Shown one piece after another: positions 1-5,712 of a DNA stretch of 5,968 bases. The stretch is taken from contig JAIRRG010000046.1 of the NCBI GenBank assembly GCA_031256095.1, positions 1-5,968 of the forward strand. The letters are read 5' to 3'. A program made the position numbers and the translations under genes. The notes beneath the pieces were generated by a model that saw only the letters and a program-made list of their open reading frames with translations, was not told the origin of the DNA and made no database searches. Each line of letters opens with the position of its first letter. The stretch's first letter is position 1. The DNA comes from Desulfobulbaceae bacterium. GTDB lineage: Bacteria > Desulfobacterota > Desulfobulbia > Desulfobulbales > Desulfocapsaceae.

Positions 1-1219
1 TACCGGGCCAACCGGTTCCGGCAAAACGGTAACGCTCTACTCGGCCCTCAACGCCTTAAACAGCGAGGACATCAAAATACTCACCGCCGAAGACCCGGTC
101 GAATTCAACTTCAAGGGCATCAACCAGGTCAACGTTCACCAGGAAGTGGGCATGACCTTCGCGGCGGCTTTGAAAGCCTTTCTGCGCCAAGACCCGGACA
201 TCATTATGGTCGGTGAAATCCGCGACATGGAAACCGCCGAGATCGCGGTTCGAGCGGCCATGACCGGCCACCTGGTCTTTTCGACGCTGCACACCAACGA
301 CAGCGCCGCCACCATTGGCCGTCTCGTCGATATTGGCATCCCGCCTTATCTGCTGGCCTCGTCACTGACCATGGTGCTGTCGCAACGTTTGGGACGCAAG
401 CTCTGCCAGCATTGCAAAAAGGTGGTGCATCCGAGCCGCGAGGAATTGCTGCAGGCCGGTTTCGAGGAAACAGAGTTGGCTGGCCTGAGCGTCTATGGCC
501 CGACTGGCTGCCCGGAATGTCATGGCCGGGGTTACAAAGGACGCGTCGGTTTCTTTGAACTGATGGAAAATACCGAAGAGGTGGCGAAAGCGATCAGCGC
601 CCATGTGCCGGAAGAGCAGTTGCGTAAAATCGCCCAGCAGGAAGGGATGACGCCACTCAGGCGAGCGGCCTTAAAAAAAGTGGCCCAGGGCATCACCAGT
701 CTGGAAGAGGCCTTACGCCACACCGTCGCTCACAAGGAAAGCCTGCCCGCCTATCTGCTTAATCCCGATGTCGAAACCTACGAGGATGGCGAGATCATCA
801 TCCGCGAGGGCAACAGCGGCTGCGAATTCTTCAAGTTGATTGACGGTTCGCTGGCGGTGATCAAGGGGCGGAAAACCATCGCCAAACTGACCGAGCCGGG
901 CGAGTATTTTGGCGAGATGGCGGTGATTTCAGGTGGGAAGCGGAAGGCTTCGGTCGTCTCCGTTGGCCGCAGCACCGTCAAGCGCTTTCCTGGCGACAAG
1001 ATGGATGAGATCATCAAGAAGTATCCGGAGGTGTCGCTGCAGATGTTCAAAACCATGGCCGCCCGCCTGCAAAAGAGCAATCAGATCGTGGTCAAACTGG
1101 CCGACAAGTTGATGGACAAAAAGTGGCAGGAAGCAAAAAAAGATAGTCAGGCAACGAGCGCTACAACCAACGCTTCGCTCAACGTTCAGCCAAAAGTAGC
1201 GCCCAGGAACGATGCTTGA
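1..1219 (+). CDS. PilB/GspE-family secretion or pilus ATPase with C-terminal cyclic-nucleotide-binding domain (5' partial)
   Basis: The reading frame is open from base 2 and enters at the Walker A motif (GPTGSGKT, fragment residues 2-9), so the N-terminal part is missing; 405 residues remain. The Asp box (AEDPVEF, about 29-35), Walker B (DPDIIMVGEIRD, 64-75) and His box (STLHTND, 94-100) follow. A zinc-type pair of CxxC motifs lies at Cys135/138 and Cys170/173. These identify the hexameric ATPase that powers type IV pilus extension or type II secretion from the cytoplasmic face. Normal members end near residue 245. Here the chain continues into a cyclic-nucleotide-binding fold (about 253-368) with a phosphate-binding cassette GEYFGEMAV...KRKAS, keeping Glu305 and the phosphate-contacting Arg314. 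A polar, probably disordered tail ends the protein. PilB, GspE or MshE cannot be distinguished without the N-terminus. No pilC, pilT or gsp gene follows, so this may be an orphan or the last gene of its operon. Confidence 0.93.
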   Translation, partial: TGPTGSGKTVTLYSALNALNSEDIKILTAEDPVEFNFKGINQVNVHQEVGMTFAAALKAFLRQDPDIIMVGEIRDMETAEIAVRAAMTGHLVFSTLHTNDSAATIGRLVDIGIPPYLLASSLTMVLSQRLGRKLCQHCKKVVHPSREELLQAGFEETELAGLSVYGPTGCPECHGRGYKGRVGFFELMENTEEVAKAISAHVPEEQLRKIAQQEGMTPLRRAALKKVAQGITSLEEALRHTVAHKESLPAYLLNPDVETYEDGEIIIREGNSGCEFFKLIDGSLAVIKGRKTIAKLTEPGEYFGEMAVISGGKRKASVVSVGRSTVKRFPGDKMDEIIKKYPEVSLQMFKTMAARLQKSNQIVVKLADKLMDKKWQEAKKDSQATSATTNASLNVQPKVAPRNDA

Positions 1220-1244
1220 CAATCCGACGCCAAGTGGTTATAAA
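1216..1244 (+). promoter_or_regulatory. Sigma-70-type promoter
   Basis: A perfect -35 box TTGACA (1216-1221) is followed by a 17-base spacer and a -10 box TATAAA (1239-1244, 5 of 6 consensus bases). The -35 box overlaps the TGA stop of the ATPase gene. Transcription would begin at about 1250-1254, giving a leader of roughly 80 bases before the start of the small secreted protein gene. The match is seen directly; activity is inferred. Confidence 0.7.
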
Positions 1245-1262
1245 ACGCCCTCTGAAAATTAT

Positions 1263-1309
1263 TTTGCCCGGGGAGTTATGGGATTCCCGCCAAGACGGCA
1301 AATGACCCA
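1263..1309 (+). promoter_or_regulatory. Candidate structured 5' leader RNA
   Basis: Within the predicted leader, TTTGCC (1263-1268) can pair with GGCAAA (1297-1302). Directly stacked inside it, CGGGGA (1269-1274) pairs with TTCCCG (1284-1289), with one G-U wobble. This leaves a 9-base loop and a one-sided 7-base bulge (1290-1296). Loop bases TGGG (1279-1282) can further pair with CCCA (1306-1309), an H-type pseudoknot ending 11 bases before the ribosome binding site. No T-run follows, so any control would act on translation or mRNA stability rather than by termination. It does not match a riboswitch class known to me. The pairing was worked out by eye and not computed. Confidence 0.3.
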
Positions 1310-1320
1310 AAAATCTATAG

Positions 1321-1327
1321 AAGGAGG
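1321..1327 (+). promoter_or_regulatory. Strong ribosome binding site that decides the start of the small secreted protein
   Basis: AAGGAGG is a full Shine-Dalgarno match. It abuts a first ATG at 1328 with no spacer but lies 6 bases before the ATG at 1334, so translation should start at 1334. Confidence 0.8.
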
Positions 1328-1333
1328 ATGACA

Positions 1334-1546
1334 ATGAAGAAGTCGATGTGTACTCTGGCGCTGGCGGCGCTGTTCACTGTCGTCGCGGCGGGCGCGAGCT
1401 TTGCTGCCAAGATCGATTGCACCGTTGACAGCGTCAACGCCGACAAGGTAACGATGACCTGCGACAAGGAAAAAGCCCAAGCACTGAAAGCTGGCGAAAA
1501 AGTCAAAGTAAACTCCCAAAAGAAGGCTGCCGGCGAAGGCTGCTGA
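1334..1546 (+). CDS. Small exported cysteine-containing protein (70 aa), function unknown
   Basis: The product has a clear Sec signal peptide: a basic MKKS start, a hydrophobic core (about 7-19) and a likely cleavage after ASFA or ASFAA (24-25). The mature part is only about 45 residues and lysine-rich. It has Cys29, Cys43 and a C-terminal Cys70 in a Gly-Glu-Gly-Cys ending. The pattern V..VNADKVTMTC...LKAGEKVKV suggests a small beta-barrel (OB- or SH3-like), which is inference. Cys6 lies before the hydrophobic core and is not a lipobox. It has its own promoter and terminator, so it is probably an abundant monocistronic periplasmic protein. It resembles, from memory only, small periplasmic proteins of Geobacter-type bacteria, some of which carry ExtJ-like names linked to selenite/tellurite operons. 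That link is weak and no symbol is given. Confidence 0.8.
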   Translation: MKKSMCTLALAALFTVVAAGASFAAKIDCTVDSVNADKVTMTCDKEKAQALKAGEKVKVNSQKKAAGEGC

Positions 1547-1584
1547 TTGCCAAATGTTGCGCGGTTGTTCGAAGTAGCCGCTTC

Positions 1585-1616
1585 AAGCCGGTTGACCGCG
1601 GTCAGCCGGCTTTTTT
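1585..1616 (+). terminator. Intrinsic (rho-independent) terminator
   Basis: A 13-bp stem is formed by AAGCCGGTTGACC (1585-1597) and GGTCAGCCGGCTT (1600-1612), with one G-U wobble. The apparent 2-base turn would open the innermost pair to give a 4-base loop. Six T residues (1611-1616) follow. It ends the transcript of the small exported protein 38 bases after its stop codon. The next gene starts only 21 bases beyond the T-run. Confidence 0.88.
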
Positions 1617-1637
1617 ATTGCCCAAGCGGGGAAAAAT

Positions 1638-2342
1638 ATGGATTTCAGGCACTTGCCGGACGAAGAGCGAAAACTGTATCTGCGGCTCAGCCAGACGCAC
1701 CGACTGCGCTTCGAACCGGTCGCCATCGCCGATACGCATTTGTCGATCTTGCAGATTGCCGACCTCGAGGAGTTTCTTGGCGGCCAAGACCCATTCGAAG
1801 ATGTTTCCGCCTTCCCGTTTTGGGTGAAGCTGTGGGACGCGGCCATTATTCTGGCCTATCTGCTGCGGCAATTGCCGAAAAAGCCGGGGCAAACCATGCT
1901 TGAATTGGGGGCCGGATTGGGCGTCCCCGGTCTCACCGCCCAGGCTGCCGGTTTTGCGGTGACCCTGAGCGATTACGAGGAAATTATCCTCGATTTTCAG
2001 CGAGTCTCAGCCGCCGCCTCTGGCTTGCCGCAGGCGCGTTCCGTCATGCTCGACTGGCTCAAGCCACCGGAGTTGGGCCAGTTTTCCGTCCTGGCCGGGG
2101 CGGAAATTTTGTTCCGTGAGGAGTTCTTTCAGCCGCTTTTGGCGGTATTCAAGCGATACTTGGCGCCAGGCGGCCAGATATTTCTCGCCCATGACGCCAG
2201 CAGGCGGAGCCTGCCCAAATTCCTTGCCGCCGCCGAAAAGGATTATCGTATCACGGTCAACGAACAGAAAATCAAGCGCGATGACAAGGAAATTGCCATC
2301 ATCGTCAACCGCCTCGTTCCCCGTGGCCCGGAAAATGCCTGA
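1638..2342 (+). CDS. Class I SAM-dependent methyltransferase, METTL21/family-16-like
   Basis: The 234-residue product has a Rossmann-type methyltransferase core. Motif I is LELGAGLGVPG (88-98), which binds S-adenosylmethionine. An acidic residue ends the second strand (Asp112 in TLSDYEE), and an Asp-Trp pair sits at 139-140. A preceding FPFWVKLWDAA segment (59-69) is typical of the Methyltransf_16 group (METTL21, FAM86), which includes protein-lysine methyltransferases. The expected length agrees. The target is unknown; protein methylation is inference from the family, and small-molecule substrates cannot be excluded. The ATG at 1638 has only a weak purine-rich site (GGGGA). The gene heads a tightly packed tetrapyrrole run, and its stop overlaps the next gene by 8 bases, so it is probably co-translated with the siroheme gene. 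Confidence 0.85.
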   Translation: MDFRHLPDEERKLYLRLSQTHRLRFEPVAIADTHLSILQIADLEEFLGGQDPFEDVSAFPFWVKLWDAAIILAYLLRQLPKKPGQTMLELGAGLGVPGLTAQAAGFAVTLSDYEEIILDFQRVSAAASGLPQARSVMLDWLKPPELGQFSVLAGAEILFREEFFQPLLAVFKRYLAPGGQIFLAHDASRRSLPKFLAAAEKDYRITVNEQKIKRDDKEIAIIVNRLVPRGPENA

Positions 2343-2988
2343 GGATTTTTACGCCATAAACCTGCGCCTCTCCGGACGCCTGTGCCTGGTGGTCGGCGGC
2401 GGCCCGGTGGCGGCGCGGAAAACCCACGGCCTTCTTGCCAACCGGGCGCTGGTGCGGCTGGTCAGCCCGGACCTGGCCCCCGATTTAGCTGTATTGGCCG
2501 ACAAAGGTGAAATCGCCTGGCTGGCCCGTCCTTACCAAAAAGAGGATTTGACTGGGGCGGTGTTGGCGTTCGCGGCCACCGGCGACCCAGTCACCCAGGA
2601 ACAAATCAGCCGTGATGGCGAAGAGCTGGGCGTCCTCGTCAATCGCGCCGACGATCCGTCACGCGGTGACTTTCATCTACCGGCAAGTATCAGGCAAGGA
2701 GCGCTGCTCGTCACCATTTCCACCAGCGGCCAAAGCCCGGCCCTGTCGGCAGTGCTCAGGAGGCGTCTGGAGCAGGAATTGGGCGATGTTTACGCGCCCT
2801 TGACCGAGCTGTGTGGCCGCCTGCGTCCGTTTTTTCCCGACCGAAAGCAGCTGTCGGAGTATATTGAGCATCTGGTGGCGGTGGCGGCGATGCCGCCTGA
2901 ACGGCGAGAGGCCGAGACGCGGCGGATTTTGACGGCTGTATTGCCGGAAGATGCTGATGTTTCATCCCTTTTGCGAGGGATTTTCTGA
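2335..2988 (+). CDS. Precorrin-2 dehydrogenase / sirohydrochlorin ferrochelatase (Met8/SirC/CysG N-domain type)
   Basis: This cytoplasmic enzyme oxidises precorrin-2 to sirohydrochlorin with NAD+ and, in bifunctional members, inserts iron to give siroheme. The 217-residue product starts with the N-terminal Rossmann motif VVGGGPVAARK (19-29). It continues with AATGD (80-84), whose Asp84 aligns with the catalytic Asp of CysG. VNRADDPSRGDFHLPASI (102-119) and STSGQSPAL (129-137) are the other family signatures. A helical dimerisation and C-terminal domain follows. It lacks the uroporphyrinogen-III methyltransferase half of full CysG, so that step must be encoded elsewhere. ATG 2335 begins inside the methyltransferase gene. 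An in-frame GTG at 2323 is an alternative start, but the ATG gives the usual N-terminus. In Desulfobacterota, siroheme can also be an intermediate towards heme. Confidence 0.92.
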   Translation: MPEDFYAINLRLSGRLCLVVGGGPVAARKTHGLLANRALVRLVSPDLAPDLAVLADKGEIAWLARPYQKEDLTGAVLAFAATGDPVTQEQISRDGEELGVLVNRADDPSRGDFHLPASIRQGALLVTISTSGQSPALSAVLRRRLEQELGDVYAPLTELCGRLRPFFPDRKQLSEYIEHLVAVAAMPPERREAETRRILTAVLPEDADVSSLLRGIF

Positions 2989-2996
2989 AAGCTGAT

Positions 2997-3004
2997 AAAG
3001 GAGG
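2997..3004 (+). promoter_or_regulatory. Strong ribosome binding site for the CcsB/HemX-type gene
   Basis: AAAGGAGG lies 6 bases before ATG 3011. It is the best Shine-Dalgarno in the five-gene run, at the one junction where genes do not overlap, so this gene can be initiated independently. Confidence 0.85.
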
Positions 3005-3010
3005 CGGTCC

Positions 3011-3838
3011 ATGGAACAGATGACCGGGGCGCTGTTTGACGCCGTGCTGGCGGTGGCGGTGCTGACCGCCGTGGCCTACCTAATCTTTTTCATCCGCCAG
3101 AACAGCGGCCTGCGGCATGTGGCGCGGATGCTGATGATGGTGTCAGGTGTTCTGCAACTGCTTTATATCTTTGCCCGTTTCTCCCGCCTCGGCGCCATGC
3201 CGTTGACCAACCCGCATGAGGCGGTGGTATTTTTTGCTTGCGCCGCCACCTGGGCTTACCTGACCTTTCGTTGGCGCTACAAAGTAAAGAATTTTGGCGC
3301 CTTTGTTTCCATCCTTGTGGCCCTGCTGCTGGCTTTGGCCGCCTTGTTTTCCGCCACTTTTTCACCGGCGCCAGCGATTTCGAAGACTCTGTGGCTGCCG
3401 GTGCACGCCGGGTTATCTCTCGCCGCATACAGCTTCTTTTCTTTGGCATTCTGCGGCGGCCTCATGTACCTGCTGCAAGAGCGGGAACTCAAGGGCAAGC
3501 ATTTCGGCTATTTTTTTTCGCGTCTGCCGTCACTTGACGCCCTCGATCAGTTGAACAGCCATTGCCTGGCCATTGGCTTTATCCTTTTGACCATGGGCAT
3601 CGTCAGCGGTTCGCTATGGCTGTGGCAGGTCCATGGCGTGTATTGGCGGTGGGGTGAAAAAGAAGTCTCTTCGGCGCTGATCTGGCTGGTTTATTTGGTG
3701 CAGTTGCATCAGCGTTTCACGGTCGGCTGGCGCGGTAAACGGGCGGCGGCGATGGCCGTGATTGGTTTTGTCGTCATCGTCCTCACCCTTATGCTGGTGG
3801 TGACGCCATCGGGAGGAGCCGGGATTCATGGCAACTGA
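3011..3838 (+). CDS. ccsB: CcsA/CcsB/HemX-family cytochrome c assembly membrane protein
   Basis: The 275-residue product is an integral inner-membrane protein with about eight hydrophobic segments (roughly 9-29, 39-58, 70-87, 95-115, 133-154, 184-204, 220-235, 247-264). Family signs are PLTNPHEAVVFF (64-75) and histidines at the membrane edge (His132, His184, His208, His233). It also has the tryptophan-rich VYWRWGEKEVSSALIW (210-225), equivalent to the YWxWDPKE heme-handling motif. CcsA/CcsB (ResC) proteins export and present heme for covalent attachment to c-type cytochromes. The closely related HemX sits beside hemA and affects glutamyl-tRNA reductase levels in Bacillus. With hemA overlapping by 11 bases and no ResB/Ccs1 partner here, either role is possible. 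The usual Asp of the motif is Glu here (WGEKE). Confidence 0.87.
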   Translation: MEQMTGALFDAVLAVAVLTAVAYLIFFIRQNSGLRHVARMLMMVSGVLQLLYIFARFSRLGAMPLTNPHEAVVFFACAATWAYLTFRWRYKVKNFGAFVSILVALLLALAALFSATFSPAPAISKTLWLPVHAGLSLAAYSFFSLAFCGGLMYLLQERELKGKHFGYFFSRLPSLDALDQLNSHCLAIGFILLTMGIVSGSLWLWQVHGVYWRWGEKEVSSALIWLVYLVQLHQRFTVGWRGKRAAAMAVIGFVVIVLTLMLVVTPSGGAGIHGN

Positions 3839-5120
3839 CGGGCCAGACCACATCCTGCTTGTCGGTGTCAACCACAAGACGGCGCCGGTGGGAATCCGCG
3901 AAAAAATCGCCCTGGCCGCTGGCGCTGATGATTCGTTGACGGCGTTCAAAGGGCTGCCCGGCTGCCGCGAATGTTTTCTGCTGTCCACCTGCAACCGGGT
4001 CGAGGCACTGTGGGTCGGCGACGGCGGCGACCAGGCGGCGCGGGACATGACAGCTTTTCTCTTTGGCGATAACTTGACCGAAAACGGTGCCGATTATCTG
4101 TACCGTTACGAAGAGGCCGCTGCCGTTCACCATCTGTTCACGGTGGCCTCGAGCCTTGACTCGATGGTCGTCGGCGAGGCGCAGATTTTGGGTCAACTGA
4201 AGGCGGCCTACCGCCAGGCGGCGGCAGCCGGTTGCGTTGGCGCCATCCTGAACCGCCTCTTGCCGAAATCGTTCACGGTGGCCAAACGGGTGCGTAGCGA
4301 AACCGGCATTGGCCTGTCGACGGTGTCGATCAGCTACGCGGCAGTCGAGCTGGCGAAAAAAATCTTCGGCAGCCTGCAAGGGAAAAATGTTCTACTGATT
4401 GGCGCCGGTGAAATGGCCGAGCTGGCGATGACGCATCTGCTGAATCAGAAAATCGCCGCCGTCACTGTGGTCAACCGGACGCTGGCCCACGCCAAGGAAC
4501 TGGCCGGGCGTTTTCATGGCCAGGCGGCGGCCCTGCCGGAATTGCTGGCCCGGCTGGAAACGGTGGACATCGTTATCAGCTCGACCGGCGCCGCTGGCCT
4601 GATCCTGCTCAAGGAAAACCTGGTGCCGGTCATGCGCCGCCGCCGCAACCGGCCACTCTTTTTCATCGACATCGCCGTGCCGCGTGACCTCGATCCGGCC
4701 CTGAACGAGCTGGAAAACACCTATCTCTACGACATTGACGATCTGGGTGGCGTCGTCGAGGTCAATCGTGGGGAACGGGAAAAGGAGGCGGTCAAGGCTC
4801 AGCTTATCGTCACTGAAGAAACAGAAAAATTCATGGCCTGGCGGCAAAATCTGGCCCTGAATCCGACCATTTTGCAATTGCGCCGTCATGTCGAGGAGAT
4901 TTGCGCCCACGAACTGGCGAAAACTACCGCCAAAATGCCGGAACTTTCCGAAACCAACCACGCCTCTTTAGAGAGGATGCTGGCGGCGGTAGCCGGGAAA
5001 ATTGTCCATGCGCCTCTGCAGTACCTGAAACAGCAGGACGGCGCCGGGTCAGAGCGGGAAAACAAGGCCGATGTCGTCCGGCGGGTGTTTGGCTTCGATG
5101 ATGAAAGCCCGGCGTCCTGA
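3828..5120 (+). CDS. hemA: Glutamyl-tRNA reductase
   Basis: It catalyses the NADPH-dependent reduction of glutamyl-tRNA(Glu) to glutamate-1-semialdehyde, the first committed step of tetrapyrrole synthesis by the C5 route. The 430-residue length is normal. The N-terminal domain has GVNHKTAPV (13-21) and the catalytic Cys55 in LSTCNRVE. SSLDSMVVGEAQILGQLK (108-125) is the most conserved family block, and KRVRSETGIG (153-162) follows. The NADPH domain begins at LLIGAGEMAELA (189-200), with VVNRT (214-218) and FIDIAVPRDLDP (279-290). A long helical dimerisation region ends the protein. ATG 3828 overlaps the end of the preceding membrane-protein gene by 11 bases, and GGAGG lies at 3812-3816. Regulation by heme-triggered proteolysis is known in enterobacteria but cannot be read here. 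Confidence 0.98.
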   Translation: MATDGPDHILLVGVNHKTAPVGIREKIALAAGADDSLTAFKGLPGCRECFLLSTCNRVEALWVGDGGDQAARDMTAFLFGDNLTENGADYLYRYEEAAAVHHLFTVASSLDSMVVGEAQILGQLKAAYRQAAAAGCVGAILNRLLPKSFTVAKRVRSETGIGLSTVSISYAAVELAKKIFGSLQGKNVLLIGAGEMAELAMTHLLNQKIAAVTVVNRTLAHAKELAGRFHGQAAALPELLARLETVDIVISSTGAAGLILLKENLVPVMRRRRNRPLFFIDIAVPRDLDPALNELENTYLYDIDDLGGVVEVNRGEREKEAVKAQLIVTEETEKFMAWRQNLALNPTILQLRRHVEEICAHELAKTTAKMPELSETNHASLERMLAAVAGKIVHAPLQYLKQQDGAGSERENKADVVRRVFGFDDESPAS

Positions 5121-5631
5121 AGTCGAAGATGAGTGGTACGCGGTACGCCATTCCGGCGAAATCCCGGAAATTGCCCTGCATTCGGCCCTCCATTATCTGA
5201 GCGAAGCCGAAGATGGCCCGCGCCTGACCCTTGGGCGTCAGGAGATCCGCCATCTCCAGCAGGCCGCCGCTCTGCGTTTCAGGGAAATTGTCCTGCGCGA
5301 CATGCTGTGGGAAAATCTCGGCAAACCCATCGCTCGCGGCTTGGGGCGCAGCGTGCTAAATTTCAGGCGTTATGAAAATTTTCTCGCCCGTCTGGGCTTG
5401 ACCGACCGGCGTTTTCGCCACCAGGCGGCCATCACCCTGGTGATCTTTCTCGTGCGGGAATGGTCGGCGCGGCGGCATGGCGCAATCGCCCATGATCCGG
5501 GATTTGTCGTTGAGGAACTTCTGGCCTTTGCCGAAACCCTGGCGGTACCGGTGGCGCCATTCGCTCTTTGCCTCGCCGAAATGTTGGCGCTTGACCCAGA
5601 CAAAAAAAATTTGCCCGGCGTTTTACCGTAG
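5101..5631 (+). CDS. Uncharacterised protein encoded directly after hemA
   Basis: I do not recognise a named family. From ATG 5101 the product has 176 residues. An adjacent in-frame ATG at 5098 and another at 5071 are alternatives, and none has a good Shine-Dalgarno. The gene overlaps the hemA end by 20-23 bases (50 from 5071), which fits coupled translation. The protein appears soluble and mostly helical. It has an arginine-rich central stretch, LRFREIVLRDMLWENLGKP (58-76) and RGLGRSVLNFRRYENFLARLGL (79-100). A short hydrophobic helix (about 110-119) and an acidic, leucine/alanine-rich C-terminal half follow. No signal peptide, metal motif or nucleotide-binding motif is evident. Codon character and spacing match its neighbours, so it looks like a real member of the operon. 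Its job could relate to hemA or to RNA or protein binding, but nothing decides this. Confidence 0.75.
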   Translation: MKARRPEVEDEWYAVRHSGEIPEIALHSALHYLSEAEDGPRLTLGRQEIRHLQQAAALRFREIVLRDMLWENLGKPIARGLGRSVLNFRRYENFLARLGLTDRRFRHQAAITLVIFLVREWSARRHGAIAHDPGFVVEELLAFAETLAVPVAPFALCLAEMLALDPDKKNLPGVLP

Positions 5632-5712
5632 AATTTGCCGGGTCATTCTGGTATGACTGGCGCCAGTTTTTCCGTCGCTTCCCGTTGTCCCTCTTTCAGA
5701 ACGGTTGTCAGC
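5632..5712 (+). other. Short intergenic spacer with a 12-bp palindrome
   Basis: This 81-base gap separates the heme-gene run from the protease gene. It contains a perfect palindrome ACTGGCGCCAGT (5656-5667) followed by a short T-run (to 5671). As RNA this gives only about four stem pairs, which is weak for a terminator; as DNA it could be a repressor operator. An extended -10-like TGGTATGAC (5649-5657) abuts it, but no convincing -35 box was found. Confidence 0.35.

Noticed and set aside
1278..1331. A 17-codon leader peptide frame upstream of the small exported protein
   Set aside because: Its purine-rich site is only two bases from the ATG and there is no tell-tale residue run or attenuator. 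It is mentioned only in connection with the leader fold.
1250..1333. GEMM-type (c-di-GMP/cGAMP) or guanidine-III riboswitch in the leader
   Set aside because: GGCAAA and ACGG-like pieces are present, but the leader is too short for GEMM and the conserved cores and paired elements of either class are not present in order.
1547..1903. An open frame of 118 codons running through the terminator into the methyltransferase gene
   Set aside because: It has no plausible ribosome site, crosses the terminator hairpin and lies out of frame with a clear methyltransferase.
2116..2334. N-terminal extension of the precorrin-2 dehydrogenase from an upstream ATG at 2116
   Set aside because: The extension overlaps the conserved methyltransferase gene and adds about 73 residues unlike the family. 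ATG 2335 gives the normal N-terminus.
3789..4961. Two long antisense open frames (196 and 189 codons) opposite hemA
   Set aside because: They lie opposite a strongly conserved gene in GC-rich sequence, lack ribosome sites and have low-complexity, non-family-like translations. They are shadows.
5614..5642. CCCGGC/GCCGGG inverted repeat around the stop codon at 5629-5631 as a terminator
   Set aside because: It has only a six-pair stem with a 17-base loop and no following T-run.
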